Made by a program: the position numbers and the translations under genes
The notes under the pieces: generated by a model
What the model was told of the DNA's origin: nothing
Databases searched by the model: none
Seen by the model: the letters and a program-made list of their open reading frames with translations, nothing else
Part shown: in pieces, positions 32,463 through 43,597 of the stretch
Position numbering within the stretch: the stretch's first letter is position 1
Layout: each line of letters starts with the position of its first letter
Origin: Portunus trituberculatus
Taxonomy: Eukaryota > Arthropoda > Malacostraca > Decapoda > Portunidae
Direction: 5' to 3'
DNA: 64,000 nucleotides
NCBI RefSeq assembly: GCF_017591435.1
Contig: NC_059300.1
Location: 19,366,436-19,430,435 of the forward strand

Positions 32463-33520
32463 TATTGTATGATTGAAGGGGGCTCTGGTTTCTTTGTGAA
32501 TAGTAGGTCAAGCAATGATGGTTCTTCTTCCCCCTTGTACCTTGTTGACTCCTCCACCCACTGATCCAATGCATTAGCCATAGTCAACTGTGATACTTCT
32601 TTGCTCCACTGTCTAACATTATCCATTACTTCCATCCCTCTCCAGTTTACTAATAGTATTTTTCTATCTCTTCTTATCATGTTATCTAGGCACTTAATCA
32701 CCTCTCTTTGCATATATTTATGTTCTTCAGTTCCCCATGTATGTGTTTTAGATGACACATATGTAACTATAATTTTTCTTTTCATCAATTCCTCTGTTTT
32801 AATTGTTACTCCCATTACTTCCATTTTGTTTTCTCCATATTGAACATCCTCCACACATATATTATCACAAACCATTATTAGCACTCCTCCTCCCTCTTTA
32901 TCCTTCCTGTCTCTCCTCCAGCTATTATAACCCTCCTCTTTAAAGTTTACATGGATTTGCTCTTTTTTTCTTTCAAATAATCCCTAACTTCCAACATGCT
33001 TGATAACAACCCATCTATATTAGCAGAAGTCACTCTTAATTTCTTGCTTTCTCCAAAACCCTCCTCTTTCTTCCATAGGTACCACTTTAATCTCATATCC
33101 AGAACCCTCCAGTAAAAACTCTTCTCAGTCTCTGTCCTTTTCTCATTTTTTTTTTCCCTTCGCTTCACTTCATAACACTTTCTCCCTTTCCCTCTCCTCT
33201 TGATTCATATCTCTTTTTATCCATATATCCTTGTGTTCAGTATCATCAGCCAGCTTCCCTTTCCTAGCCATAATTTTCTCTACTGCCACTTGAGATCTCA
33301 TTTGCACTTTCATTGGTCTCCTACTCCCTTCACTATATTTTCCTAGCCTGATCACTTCCTCCGCCTCCTGGTCTAGTTCTTGTGTGCTGTCTTGAACTTG
33401 TTTGATAACAGTTTTGGCCAATTCTCTCTCTTCACATTCTCTTGTGAATTTATTTGGATTTTTCTTTTCCTTCATCCCAAAAATAATGAAGCTTTTCCTC
33501 TTATTCACTGTATCCTGCAC
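32463..33520 (-). pseudogene. LINE E1 endonuclease and ORF1-like domain, in fragments
   Basis: 32453-32884 gives KIIVTYVSSKTHTWGTEEHK and WVEESTRYKGEEEPSLLDLL (endonuclease end). 32947-33168 gives VTSANIDGLLSSMLEVRDYL (endonuclease start). 33170-33520 gives KRKSFIIFGMKEKKNPNKF and VIRLGKYSEGSRRPMKVQMR (ORF1-like domain). The core endonuclease motif GDFN is replaced by WRGM in a garbled region. Confidence 0.73.
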
Positions 33521-33820
33521 CAGGTCTTCTTTCTCTTTAATTACTTGAATTACAGCGACTCGTGTTTTCCTGAATTTGTCTCTTTACAACCTACGAAAAT
33601 TTAACTTTTCCCTCTTCTTGTTCTTGCTTCCATGCATTTCATAGTTTCTTCAGCTTATTTTCACCCAGTTCACCTTTTACCCTGTCCACAATCCCATCCT
33701 GCACTTTAACTTGTAAGCTCTTTAAGGAGTTTTTGTAGTCTTGGCATGTGGATTTGAGTGCGTCATTTTGTTTCTTTCTTTCTTGTATTTCTGACCTTCT
33801 CACATTCTACCAGTCTCAAC

Positions 33821-34117
33821 TTAAGCTCTGCGTTTTCTGTTGTCAGTCGGTCCTGCTTGTCCATTAGACTCGACATCACTTCCTTCATGTACCTTAACTT
33901 TTTCTATGTTGATCAACCTCCTCATACTACCTCGTTCTTCCCTGAATCCAGAAAAATCCTTTTCCATAATATCCTCAGTTAGTTTCCTTAGTCCAACAGG
34001 AGTTTCAAAGTACTCTTGGTTTTCACATGATGGCGTATGTTTTGATTCTGTCATACGTCTGGCAGCACTACTCTGTTCCATCTCTCTCTTGTTTTTCTTT
34101 CCATATATATGATCCAA
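33821..34117 (-). pseudogene. LINE E1 ORF1 N-terminal region
   Basis: 98 codons, charged and predicted helical (LRKLTEDIMEKDFSGFREER), upstream of the ORF1-like domain. The true start is uncertain because of frameshifts. Confidence 0.5.
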
Positions 34118-34135
34118 ACTTATTTAAAATGGAGA

Positions 34136-34370
34136 CAGGAGAATTAAGGGGGGAGAGGGCGTCGCGAATATAAAAAACAAGTCATAATCTCACTTACGGT
34201 ACGTCCAATTGGCTTGAAAGTTTAGTATGTTGTTTGTGGGTGTACATGCAAGTTATTTTATAAATTTAATTAAGATATATGGCCCTCTCATCCCCTGAAC
34301 ATATGTCTATGCCAGTCTCCAACTCCTGTTGTAGCTTTTCCCTGAAAGTTGCTCAGAGATGTCTGGTCAG
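34136..34370. other. Unassigned sequence between LINE E1 and LINE F
   Basis: No ORF or repeat recognised. It may hold the end of E1's 5' UTR and the beginning of F's 5' UTR. These two elements point away from each other. Confidence 0.4.
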
Positions 34371-34732
34371 CAGTGTGACTGTCTATTGATCTTGGTGAGG
34401 TAGCTGCGGTGGCGAGTGGACGTGTTGTGTGTGCGCTCCGTTTTTGGCTGTTGTTTTTATAGTTAGCGAGTGGTGTTTGTGCTTGGTGTTTGTGTGTGGT
34501 GCTTTTGAGTGTTATTGAAGTGAAAGTGTGTATTGCAAGTGTTAGTGGTTAGAATCAGTGTTTGTGAGTTAAAAGTATTTTGGTAGAGCTAGGAGACTAG
34601 GCTTGTAACCGTCAAATTGACCTTGAAAGACGATTAGTTGACCTCACTTAGGCCCCCCACCATCGCGGTTACCACACCCCGCCATCACCAAGTATTTTTA
34701 TTTGTTTGTGAGTTAACAGATTGTAAATTAGT

Positions 34733-35617
34733 ATGGTGGTAGCTACTGAGGTATATCAGAGTGTGATTGAGTGCGTGAAAGAGAGTGTTGCGGTGGGATT
34801 GGGAGAGTTTGTTATGTGTGGGCATGACAGGAAGGTCGTTGACTTTTCTGAGTGTATGGTGTGTAGGCTCAAGAGCGAGAATTTAGTTCTTTCTCTTGAG
34901 CACCGAGAATTGCGAGAGGAAATGAGAAAGCTAAGTGAGGGAAAAAGTGCAAATGAAGTTCTCATCTTTGAGTTGAAGGAGGAGATTAAGAGGCTTGGGG
35001 AGGCAGTGGAAAAAATTAGGCAGGAGATCAGTGTTGGGCCAAAGGTTGGACCTTCTGAGGGCGACAGGGTGGCTTGGCCCTCTGTCGGGAAGAGCAGAGT
35101 GGGGAAGAGGGAGCAGGCGAGCCAGACTGGGCAAGATAGTAGTCAGGATGGGCAGAGATGGCAGGTTGCGAGGAGAAGGAAAGTGGAGGCAGTTAGGGAG
35201 GATAGGACTAAACCTGTTGAGTGTGAAAATAGGTTCGGTTTGTTGGAGGGGGAAGGGGAGAGTGAGAGTGAGAGTGGAGTGAATGAAGTGGTTGTGGTGA
35301 GTGAAAGGAGAGAGAAGGGGGTAGAGGAGAGGAGGAGGAGGGTTGTGCTTAGCTCACCTCAGGTGTGTGTGGTGGGTGACTCTCAGGTTAGGTACTTAGA
35401 TAGCACCTTCTGTGTTAAAGACAGGGATAGGAGGACGAACGTGTGTATGCCTGGTGCAGGTGTGAAGACAGTGAGTGAGGAAGTGCAGAAGAGGGTTGGG
35501 GGGGATGAAGAGGGAGGGTGTAGTAGTTTTGCACGTAGGTGGGAACGATGTCAGAGCAGGTGGGTCGGAAGAGTGTGTATGTTAGCAGGGAATGGTTGTC
35601 TAGGGCCATTGGTGTGA
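34733..35617 (+). pseudogene. LINE F ORF1: coiled coil plus SGNH-hydrolase-like domain
   Basis: 294 open codons. Residues about 40-105 form a coiled coil after a CxxC-type pair (MVCRLKSENLVLSLEHRELR). The middle is basic and charged. From about residue 205 an SGNH/esterase-type domain begins (VCVVGDSQVRYLD, with the GDS block), like that of CR1 ORF1 proteins. A frameshift near 35510 moves the block HVGGNDVRAG into another frame. The last part of the domain (DGVHLSRKGV, catalytic Asp-His) resumes on the far side of LINE D2 at about 36676-36828. Confidence 0.75.
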
Positions 35618-35632
35618 ATGATCGTGTGTGTG

Positions 35633-36675
35633 TATTTACCTAATTGTATTTACCTAATTGTAACATACGGAAAGGAGCTATGCTCGTGTGTCCCGTCTCC
35701 ATATCTACTAATGTCCAGCTTTTTCTTAAAATCATGAATATTCCTTGCGTTGACCACTTCCACGTCTAAACTATTCCATGCTTCCACCCTTCTATGAGGG
35801 AAGCTATATTTTTCACATCTCTCCTATAAGTGGCCATTTTAGTTTTTTCCCATGCCCTCTCGACATTCTTTCATTCCACATACACAGATCTTCCCTATCC
35901 ATTTTTCCATGCCAATCATCACTCTGTATATTGCTATCAGGTCTCCCTTTCTTCTGTTTTCCAGGGTCGGAAGTTGCATTCTGTTCAGTCTGTCTTCATA
36001 AGTCAAATCTCTTAAGTCAGGCACCATTTTGTTGCAGCCCTCTGTACTTTCTCTAGTTTCCTTATGTGTTTCTTTAAGTTCGAGCCCACTGTATTGTTGC
36101 ATATTCAAGCCTTGGTCTTATCATTGCAGTAATTATTTTCTTCATCATTTCTTCATCTAAATATACGAACGCCACTCTTATGTTCCTCAATAAGTTCAAT
36201 ACTTCTCCAATTATTTTGTTTATATGTCTCTCTGGCGATAGGTCATTGGTAATTGTCACCCCAAGATCTTTTTCTTCATGACTGGTTTTATGTCTTCATT
36301 TCCTATCTTGTACATACTCCTGATTCTTCTTTCACTCTTGCCAAACTCTATTTTCTTGCATTTTGTCGTGTTGAACTCCATTTGCCATGTACAGCTCCAT
36401 TTCCATATTCTGTCCAAGTCTTCCTGGAGTAGTTCGCAATCTTTGTCACATCTCACTTTTCTTAACAATTTTGCATCGTCTGCAAATAGGCTCACATAAC
36501 TGGACACCCCATCCACCATGTCATTTATGTAGACCGCAAACATTACTGGTGCCAACACTGATCCCTGTGGGACTCCACTCTCCACCAAGCCCCATTCTGA
36601 TGGTCTGTCCTTAATTATTGTTCTCATTTCTCTTCCTACCAAAAAGTCTTCCATCCATTTTAGTAAACTGCCATG
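35633..36675 (-). mobile_element. LINE D2, 5'-truncated, inside LINE F ORF1
   Basis: Family D copy on the minus strand with two TATTTACCTAATTG units at 35633-35660. It covers the C-terminal domain and the second half of the RT, including LFADDAKLLRKVRCDKDCEL. Removing it and its GT run restores F's ORF1 frame across GTGTGTGTAAGG, so the target was a short GT stretch within F's coding sequence. It shares two frameshifts with D3 and D4. Confidence 0.88.
36074..36660 (-). pseudogene. LINE D2 RT fragment
   Basis: Frames at 36256-36660 and 36074-36259: GVPQGSVLAPVMFAVYINDM, FADDAKLLRKVRCDKDCELL, TWQMEFNTTKCKKIEFGKSE, then MTITNDLSPERHINKIIGEV and IRPRLEYATIQWART. The catalytic FADD is intact. The two frames are separated by the same one-base loss as in D3 and D4. 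Confidence 0.8.
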
Positions 36676-36781
36676 TGTAAGGATGTGGGTGTCAGCTTTG
36701 TATGGGATAGGTTCTATGGGCGAAGGGATTTGTATGCTAGGGATGGTGTGCATCTGAGTAGGAAGGGTGTGGATGCGCTGA

Positions 36782-37981
36782 GTGGATGTCTGGAGGGGAA
36801 AGTTGGGATGGAGTGTAGGGGGTGAGATAGCAAATGCATTCCAGAAGAAAGATGTTAGACATAAATTAGATAGGATAAACAGAGATAGTGAAAAGATTAG
36901 GAAAGATTTCCAGGTGCAAATAGGAGAGAATAACATTAGGATTCCAAGTAAGGAGACAGCATCTAGGAAGGTAGCAGGACTTAAATATTTTTATGTAAAT
37001 GCCAGGAGTCTTAGGAACAAGAAGGACGAGTTATCTAGTTATATAGTTGAGGAGGACTTAGATGTTGTATGTGTCACAGAGGCATGGGTAAATGAGGAAA
37101 AGTTTAGGGAAAATAGGAAAGAATATGAAGTAGATGGATACATTATGTATTTACACCAGAGAATTGGTTGGATAGGTGGAGGAGTAGTTATTTATGTAAA
37201 AAAATCCTTCATTTCCAGTCAGGTTAATGGTATTAAGGTAGATAACAGAGTAGAGTCTTTATGGCTGGATGTTAGAGTAAACAAAAGTAAGGTTATTAGA
37301 ATAGGAGCTTTTTATAGACCACCTAACCAGTCAGCAGATGTAGACAACCTTATGGCAGATGAGATAAATAGGGGGTGTACTAGTCAGACAATTATCTTAG
37401 ATTTTAATCTTAAGTCAGTAAACTGGGAGAGGATGGTAGGAGATGCTAGTGAAAATAAGTTTATGGAAAGTTTTCAGGATAACTATTTAGTGCAGATGGT
37501 AGATAAACCTACTAGGGGGAGGAAGGTTTTAGACATAGTACTAACAAATATTGAGCATTGTTTAAAGGAAGTTGAGGTAGGAGAGACTTTAGCAAACAGT
37601 GACCATCATATAATTAGATTTATCATTAATTCCAGTAGGGATAATATAGTGAATAAGACTAGAGTCCCAAATTATCAGAAAGGCAATTATGGTACATTAC
37701 GTCAGTTATTAGGAGAGGTAAACTGGGAAGATAGTTTCGAAAATAAAACTGCACAGGAGATGTGGGATATTCTTAAGGTTGTAGTAAAGGGTATAGTGAT
37801 GCAGTGTATCCCTTACAAAGATATAAGGCAGAGAAACATGAAGCCATTATGGTGGACTCACGAGATAGGTAGACAGATCAGAGAGAAGAAGAGGGCATAT
37901 AGAGAAATGCAGAAAAGTGAGGAAGATGTAGATTTGATTAGGTACAGACAGGTCAGAGATGATTTGATTAAGGTTATATAA
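36782..37981 (+). pseudogene. LINE F ORF2: endonuclease and linker
   Basis: 399 open codons. Endonuclease motifs: YFYVNARSLRNKKDELSSYI, VVCVTEAWVNEEKF (catalytic E), GGGVVIYVKKS, GAFYRPPNQSADVD, TIILDFNLKSVNWERM (the usual GDFN is LDFN here) and LANSDHHIIRF (SDH). Linker: KPLWWTHEIGRQIREKKRAY. The start codon shown is not necessarily the native one; the frame begins in the ORF1-ORF2 overlap. The RT continues at 38117 after a stop. Confidence 0.8.
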
Positions 37982-38116
37982 AAAAGTAAAAGGCAGGTAG
38001 AGATAAAACTAGCTAGAGCTGGGAGTAAAGATCCCAAAAAATTATATAGTTATTACAAGGTCAGTGATAAAAGAAATAAGGATAGGATTGGACCAATCAG
38101 AAAAGATGGTGTAGTA

Positions 38117-38445
38117 GTGGATCAAATTGAAGACATAGTAGAATTATTGAATGAGCAATTTTCTTCAGTATTTACTAGGGAAAAAATAGGAAATCCTGTT
38201 ACAAACAGTGCGACAAGTAGTTTAAGAGCTTTAGAAAATATTGATATAAAACCGGGAATTATTAGGAAATTTATTCTTGAACTAGACGATAGGAAAGCTA
38301 GTGGTCCTGATGAGCTACATGCCAGAGTACTTAATGAGGGTGTAGACAGTATTTCTGAAGCACTTAAGTTAATCTTTGAAAGATCACTTAAGTTTGTTGA
38401 GATACCTCAGGACTGGAAGTTAGCTAATGTTACTCCAATATTTAA
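38117..38445 (+). pseudogene. LINE F RT N-terminus, truncated
   Basis: About 110 codons of a CR1-type RT start: IVELLNEQFSSVFTREKIG, LDDRKASGPDELHARVLNEG and PQDWKLANVTPIF. It stops at a TTAA where unrelated sequence begins, before any catalytic motif. Confidence 0.75.
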
Positions 38446-38713
38446 CCCCTTCGCGCCGGATGTTAAAAAAGCCCACCTGTATGATATAATTATAGCCGCC
38501 CCAGCCAGGAAACTCATACAAGCTTGTCATACTTGTCATCTTTGTGTATTATGCTGCTATTTTTTAGTCACTATATCGCCTTCGAAGAGGAAAGTGGATG
38601 CTTCTCTCTGGAGAAAGAGAGAGAGAGAGAGAGAGAGACAGTTGAATTTTGCTATTTTAGACACAAGTGGGACGCATGTAGCTTATCTTTCGAGAGGAAG
38701 GGGGAAGGGAACA

Positions 38714-38786
<73 letters not shown>

Positions 38787-38798
38787 GAAAATTTGTTG

Positions 38799-38799
<1 letters not shown>
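38446..38799. other. Unassigned insert with TTAA-CCC boundary and GA repeats
   Basis: LINE F is cut at TTAA followed by CCCCTTCGCGCCGG. TTAA plus CCC is the typical outer edge of a piggyBac-type element, so this may be a small non-autonomous DNA transposon. No right-hand end was found before D3. GA runs occupy 38619-38638 and 38718-38782. Confidence 0.4.
38718..38782. repeat. (GA)n microsatellite
   Basis: A slightly interrupted GA run (one GAAGAG break). A shorter run lies at 38619-38638. Confidence 0.93.

Positions 38800-38831
<32 letters not shown>
38800..38831. repeat. (GT)n tract at the 3' end of LINE D3
   Basis: GT run (AC on the minus strand) directly next to D3's terminal unit. Confidence 0.93.
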
Positions 38832-38834
<3 letters not shown>

Positions 38835-39276
38835 TTACCTAATTGTATTTACCTAATTGTAACATACGGGAAAAGAGCTATGCTCGTGTTGTCCCGTCTC
38901 CATATCTATTAATGTCCAGCTTTTCTTAAAATCATGAATATTCCTTGCGTTGACCACTTCCACGTCTAAACTATTCCATGCTTCCACCCTTCTATGAGGG
39001 AAGCTATATTTTCACATCTCTCCTATAAGTGGCCATTTTAGTTTTTCCCATGCCCTCTCGACATTCTTCCATTCCACATACACAGATCTTCCCTATCCAT
39101 TTTTTCCATGCCAATCATCACTCTGTATATTGCTATCAGGTCTCCCCTTTCTCTTCTGTTTTCCAGGGTTGGAAGTTGCATTCTTTTCAGTCTGTCTTCA
39201 TAAGTCAAATCTCTTAAGTCAGGCACCATTTTCGTTGCAGCCCTCTGTACTTTCTCTAGTTTCCTTATGTGTTTCT

Positions 39277-39860
39277 TTAAGTTCGAGCCCACTGTATTGT
39301 TGCATATTCAAGCCTCGGTCTTATCATTGCAGTAATTATTTTCTTCATCATTTCTTCATCTAGATATACGAACGCCACTCTTATGTTCCTCAATAAGTTC
39401 AATACTTCTCCAATTATTTTGTTTATATGTCTCTCTGGCGATAGGTCATTGGTAATTGTCACCCCAAGGTCTTTTTCTTCATGACTGGTTTTATGTCTTC
39501 ATTTCCTATCTTGTACATACTCCTGATTCTTCTTTCACTCTTGCCAAACTCTATTTTCTTGCATTTTGTCGTGTTGAACTCCATTTGCCATGTACAGCTC
39601 CATTTCCATATTCTGTCCAAGTCTTCCTGGAGTAGTTCGCAATCTTTGTCACATCTCACTTTTCTTAACAATTTTGCATCGTCTGCAAATAGGCTCACAT
39701 AACTGGACACCCCATCCACCATGTCATTTATGTAGACTGCGAACATTACTGGTGCCAACACTGATCCCTGTGGAACTCCACTCTCCACCAATCCCCATTC
39801 TGATGGTCTGTCCTTAATTATTGTTCTCATTTCTCTTCCTACCAAAAGTCTTCCATCCAT
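39277..39860 (-). pseudogene. LINE D3 RT, second half
   Basis: Frames 39459-39860 and 39277-39462: ESGVPQGSVLAPVMFAVYIN, LFADDAKLLRKVRCDKDCEL and MTITNDLSPERHINKIIGEV. The C-terminus continues in 39038-39292 (KKHIRKLEKVQRAATKMVPD). It carries the same two frameshifts as D2 and D4. Confidence 0.8.
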
Positions 39861-39899
39861 TTTAGTAAACTGCCATGCACTCCTCCTACCATTTCAAGT

Positions 39900-40495
39900 T
39901 TCCAGATCAGTCTCTGGTGTGGTACCTTATCAAAGGCCTTTTTTAAATCCAGATATATTCCATCAGCCCAACCATCTCTTTCCTGTATTACATCTATCAC
40001 CCTCGAATAGTAACATATCAGGTTTGTCGTGCATGAACGCCCTTTCTAAAACCAAATTGACACTCACAAAGTATGTCATTTTCTCCAAGAAGTCTGTCCA
40101 TCTATTCTTCACCACCCTCTCACACATCTTAGCTACCACACTTGTAAGTGACACTGGTCTATAGTTCAATGGGTCTCTCTTGTTACCTGATTTATAGATT
40201 GGGACAATGTTAGCTCTTTTCCAGTCTTGGGGCACTACACCTTCCCTTAATGAGGCATCAATTACTTCACAAACTTTTTCTGCCAATTGCTCCTGCATTC
40301 TCTTAAAATCCATCCTGATACCCCATCAGGTCCCACAGCTTTTCTCACTTCTAAACTCCCCATCATGTTCTTGATCTCCTCCACAGTTACTTGAAACTCC
40401 TTCATAATCCCTTTCTGTTCCATTACCAGTGGTTTGTCAAAAGCAGTCTCCTTTGTGAATACCTTCCGAAAGCATCCATTCATAGCCTCTGCCAT
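39900..40495 (-). pseudogene. LINE D3 RT, first half
   Basis: Frames 40262-40495 and 39963-40313: FRKVFTKETAFDKPLVMEQK, VRKAVGPDGVSGWILRECRS, then WKRANIVPIYKSGNKRDPLN and YRPVSLTSVVAKMCERVVKN. A one-base change after GFRKG disrupts the palm sequence, while D4 keeps RRLIWKLEM in frame. Confidence 0.77.
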
Positions 40496-40841
40496 TTCCT
40501 GGGATCTTCACTGCATACTCCATTTACTTCTAAACTTTCAATACTTTCTCTATTTTTGATGTTGTTGTTCACATGTCTGTAAAAAGCCTTGGTTGGTCTT
40601 TACATTTATCAATTATATCCTTTTCTTGTTTCTTTCTTTCTTCTCTTCTAATCAACACATATTCATTTCTTGCTCTTTTGTAACTTTCCCACTGCTTAAT
40701 CCGTCTTTTCCTTCTCCACCTCTTCCATGCATCCTCTTTTCTTGTTCTAGCCTTTTCACATCTATCGTTAAACCAGTCCTGCTTTCCAACTTCTCTATGT
40801 TGTCTTATTGGTACAAATTTTTCTCACCTTCTTTGTATATT

Positions 40842-41400
40842 TTATAAATTCCTTCCACTTTTCATTTGCTCCTTAGCACTCTTGAATTTCATCCAATTTG
40901 TCTCTTGAAAGAATTTCTTTAGGTTTCCAAAATCTGTCTTGGCATAATTCCATCTTCCCACTTTATATTCTTCATTTCTTCTAGATTTCTCTTCGTCTAT
41001 CACCTTGAACTCCAAAACTGCATGATCACTCTTTGCTAAAGGGCACTCCACCCTCATCTCCTCAATGACCATTGGCTCTGTACTAAAGACCAAGTCCAGT
41101 CTTGACGATGCTCCTCTCCTCCAAACCTAGTATCTTCTTTGACCCACTGAGTTAACACATTTTCCATTGCCAGTGTCAATAGTGTATTTCCCATGTTGTC
41201 TCTGATCCTTCCATTGACCAGTCCTCCCAACACACCTCTTTACAATTAAAATCTCCCATCATTATAGTTCGTTCACAGCCACCCAACATTTCTTCCAGAC
41301 ATGTTCCTGTATCACTTATCATTTCTTCATATTCCTGTACTGACCATGCATTTGTCTTAGGTGGTACGTACACCACTATGTAGTGCCTCTTTTTTTTCAT
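40842..41400 (-). pseudogene. LINE D3 endonuclease fragment
   Basis: 41176-41400 reads YVPPKTNAWSVQEYEEMISD and IMMGDFNCKEVCWEDWSMEG. 40842-41093 reads CPLAKSDHAVLEFKVIDEEK. D4 carries these in one frame (51406-51942). D3 lost a base near 41200. Confidence 0.77.
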
Positions 41401-42523
41401 TAGTTTCTGCTCTGATCTTTTTTTTTTTTTTTTTTCCCCTTTTATCTTTTTTCACAACATTCCTCCACCTCTTACCTACTCTTTTTAACTCCACACAACA
41501 TCAGTGTCTGTCTGTGTGTGTGTCATTTACCTACAATTGTATTTACCTAGTTGTAGTTTTACAGGGCCTGGGCTTTATGCTCGTGTGGTCCCGTGTCCAT
41601 ATCTACACTTATCCAATTTTTCTTTAAAACTATGTACACTCTTTGCTGATACCACTTCCTCACTCAAACTGTTCCAAGTCTCAACACATCTTTGCTCAAA
41701 CTAAATTTTTAACATCTCTCAGACATCGTCCTTCCTTAGTTTCTTACTATGCGATCTTGTGCTTCTAAAGTCATATTCTTCTCTCAGGATCAGTTTCTCA
41801 TTATCCACTTCATCCATTCCGTTAATCAATTTATAAACTTGTATCAGATCCTCTCTCTCTTCTCTGCTCCAAGGTTGGTAGATCCATTGCCTTTAGTCTC
41901 TCCTCATATGCCATCCCTTTAAATTCTGGAACCATTCTTGTAGCCATTTTTGTAGTCTCTCTAATTTTCTTATGTGTTTCTTTTTGTAAGTCCACACAAC
42001 TCCTGCATATTCCAATCTAGGTCTTATTTTAGTACTTATCAATTTCTTCATCATTTCCTTGTCCATATAGTGAAATGCTACTCCAATATTCCTTAGCAAA
42101 TTATACGTCTCTGAAAATTCTATCAATATGGCTAACCGGTTGATTATTTTCTTCCATTGTCACTCCCAAGTCCTTTTCCTTTTTACTTTTCTAGTTCTAC
42201 TCCATCTCCCATCTTATAGATTCCCACTGGTCGTCTTTCACTTTTCCCATTTCCATGACATGGCTTTTGTCCACATTGAATTCCATCTCCATTTTTGCTC
42301 CATTTCCAGATCTTGTTTAAGTCTTCCTGTAGTATTTCACAATCCTCTTTTGTTTAATGACTCTGCACAGTTTCGCATCGTCCATAAACAGATTTATGTA
42401 GCTGTTCACTCCTCTGGCATGTCATTTATATATACGAGAAAAAGTATTGGTGCCAATACTGACCCTGTGGCACTCCGCTGTCTACTGTTCTCCACTTGGA
42501 CTTCATATCTTTAACTATCGTCC

Positions 42524-43065
42524 TTATTTCTCTCCCCTTAAGTAATTCTTCATCCATCTCAATGTGCTTCCTTTTAAGCCACCCTTCTCCTCTAACTTCC
42601 ATAGTAATCTTTCATGTGGCACTTTATCAAAAGCCTTTTTTAGATCTAAATAAATACAGTCAACCCATCCCTCTCTCTCTTGTACTTTATCAACTATTCT
42701 AGAGTAGAAACTCAATAAATTTGTCACACATGACCGACCTTTTCTAAAACCAAATTGGCTATTTGATAATATTTTGTTGTCTTCAAGAAACTCGATCCAT
42801 TGCTTCTTTATTACTTTTCACACATCTTGCATATTACACTAGTTAGTGATACCGGCCTGTAATTTAAAGGTTCTTCCTTCCTTCCGCTCTTATATATGGG
42901 AACCACCTCAGCTCTTTTCCACTCCACTGGCACTGTTCCATTTTCTATTGAGCATTTTATGATGTTGTATATTGGACTTGCTAGTTCTTCCCTACATTCT
43001 TTCAGTATTCTGCCTGAGACTTCATCCGGTCCCATTGCCTTTTCCTCATCCAATTCCGTCATCAA
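42524..43065 (-). pseudogene. LINE A7 reverse transcriptase, in fragments
   Basis: 42811-43065: MTELDEEKAMGPDEVSGRIL and VEWKRAEVVPIYKSGRKEEP. 42524-42727: YLDLKKAFDKVPHERLLWKL and GSTLRWMKNYLRGEK. The frame is broken before the catalytic box, as in A4. Confidence 0.8.
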
Positions 43066-43597
43066 CTTTTTATTTCAAGCTTGGTTACTTTAATCTCTTT
43101 CATATAGACAGTCTCTCTATTACCCTGTGGTCTTTCAAATTTGGATTCCTTAGTAAAGACCTCATGAAATTTACTATTTAACAGTTCTGCCATACTTTTG
43201 GGTCTTCCACCATTCCGTTTTCTCCTTTTAACCTTTCTATTGTTTCTTTTTGTCTTATTTTTCCATTTATGAATCTGTAGAACAATTTTGGTTGTTCCTT
43301 ACATTTTCGACAATGTCCTTTTCATAGTTCTTTTCTTCTTCCTTTCTCACCTTAGCATATTCATTTCTTGCTGTTTTGAAGTTTTCCTTATTTTCTGGAT
43401 TTCTGTTTCTTCTCCACCTTTTCCATGCTCCATCTCGTTTCTCCTTTGCCCTAGCACATCTTGCATTAAACCAATCTTTCTTTCCTTCTTCTTTAGGTCT
43501 ATATTTCGGAACATATTCCTGACCCCAGTTTTGTATATTTCCAAAAATAAGTTATATTTCTCTTGAACCGTTAATGAGTTTTCCATCTCCTCCCAGT

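Larger units (their letters stand above)
29789..34135 (-). mobile_element. LINE E1, near full length, interrupted by a hAT fragment
   Basis: A family E copy with terminal unit TATTTACCTAGTTG next to a short TG run (29782-29789). From 3' to 5' it carries the C-terminal domain, RT, linker, endonuclease, ORF1-like domain and coiled-coil ORF1. Many frameshifts. It is split by about 497 bp of foreign sequence at 31966-32462. The 5' end is estimated from the last recognisable ORF1 sequence near 34117. Confidence 0.82.
34371..38445 (+). mobile_element. LINE F (CR1-like), split by D2 and truncated
   Basis: Plus-strand element with a GT-rich 5' UTR (about 34371-34732), ORF1 (34733-35622 and 36676-36828), ORF2 endonuclease (36782-37981) and the start of the RT (38117-38445). 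It is interrupted by LINE D2 at 35633-36675 and cut off at a TTAA before the RT palm. The ORF1 hydrolase-like domain and RT motif are of CR1 type. The 3' half is not in the window. Confidence 0.82.
38832..41503 (-). mobile_element. LINE D3, 5'-truncated
   Basis: Family D copy with terminal units TATTTACCTAATTG twice at 38832-38859. It carries the C-terminal domain, RT, linker and the second half of the endonuclease. Between 39000 and 41410 it is almost identical to D4, with small indels mostly in homopolymers. After a long T run at about 41419-41437 similarity to D4 drops sharply. Its 5' end lies next to the TG tail of A7. No intact ORF longer than about 130 codons. Confidence 0.87.
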
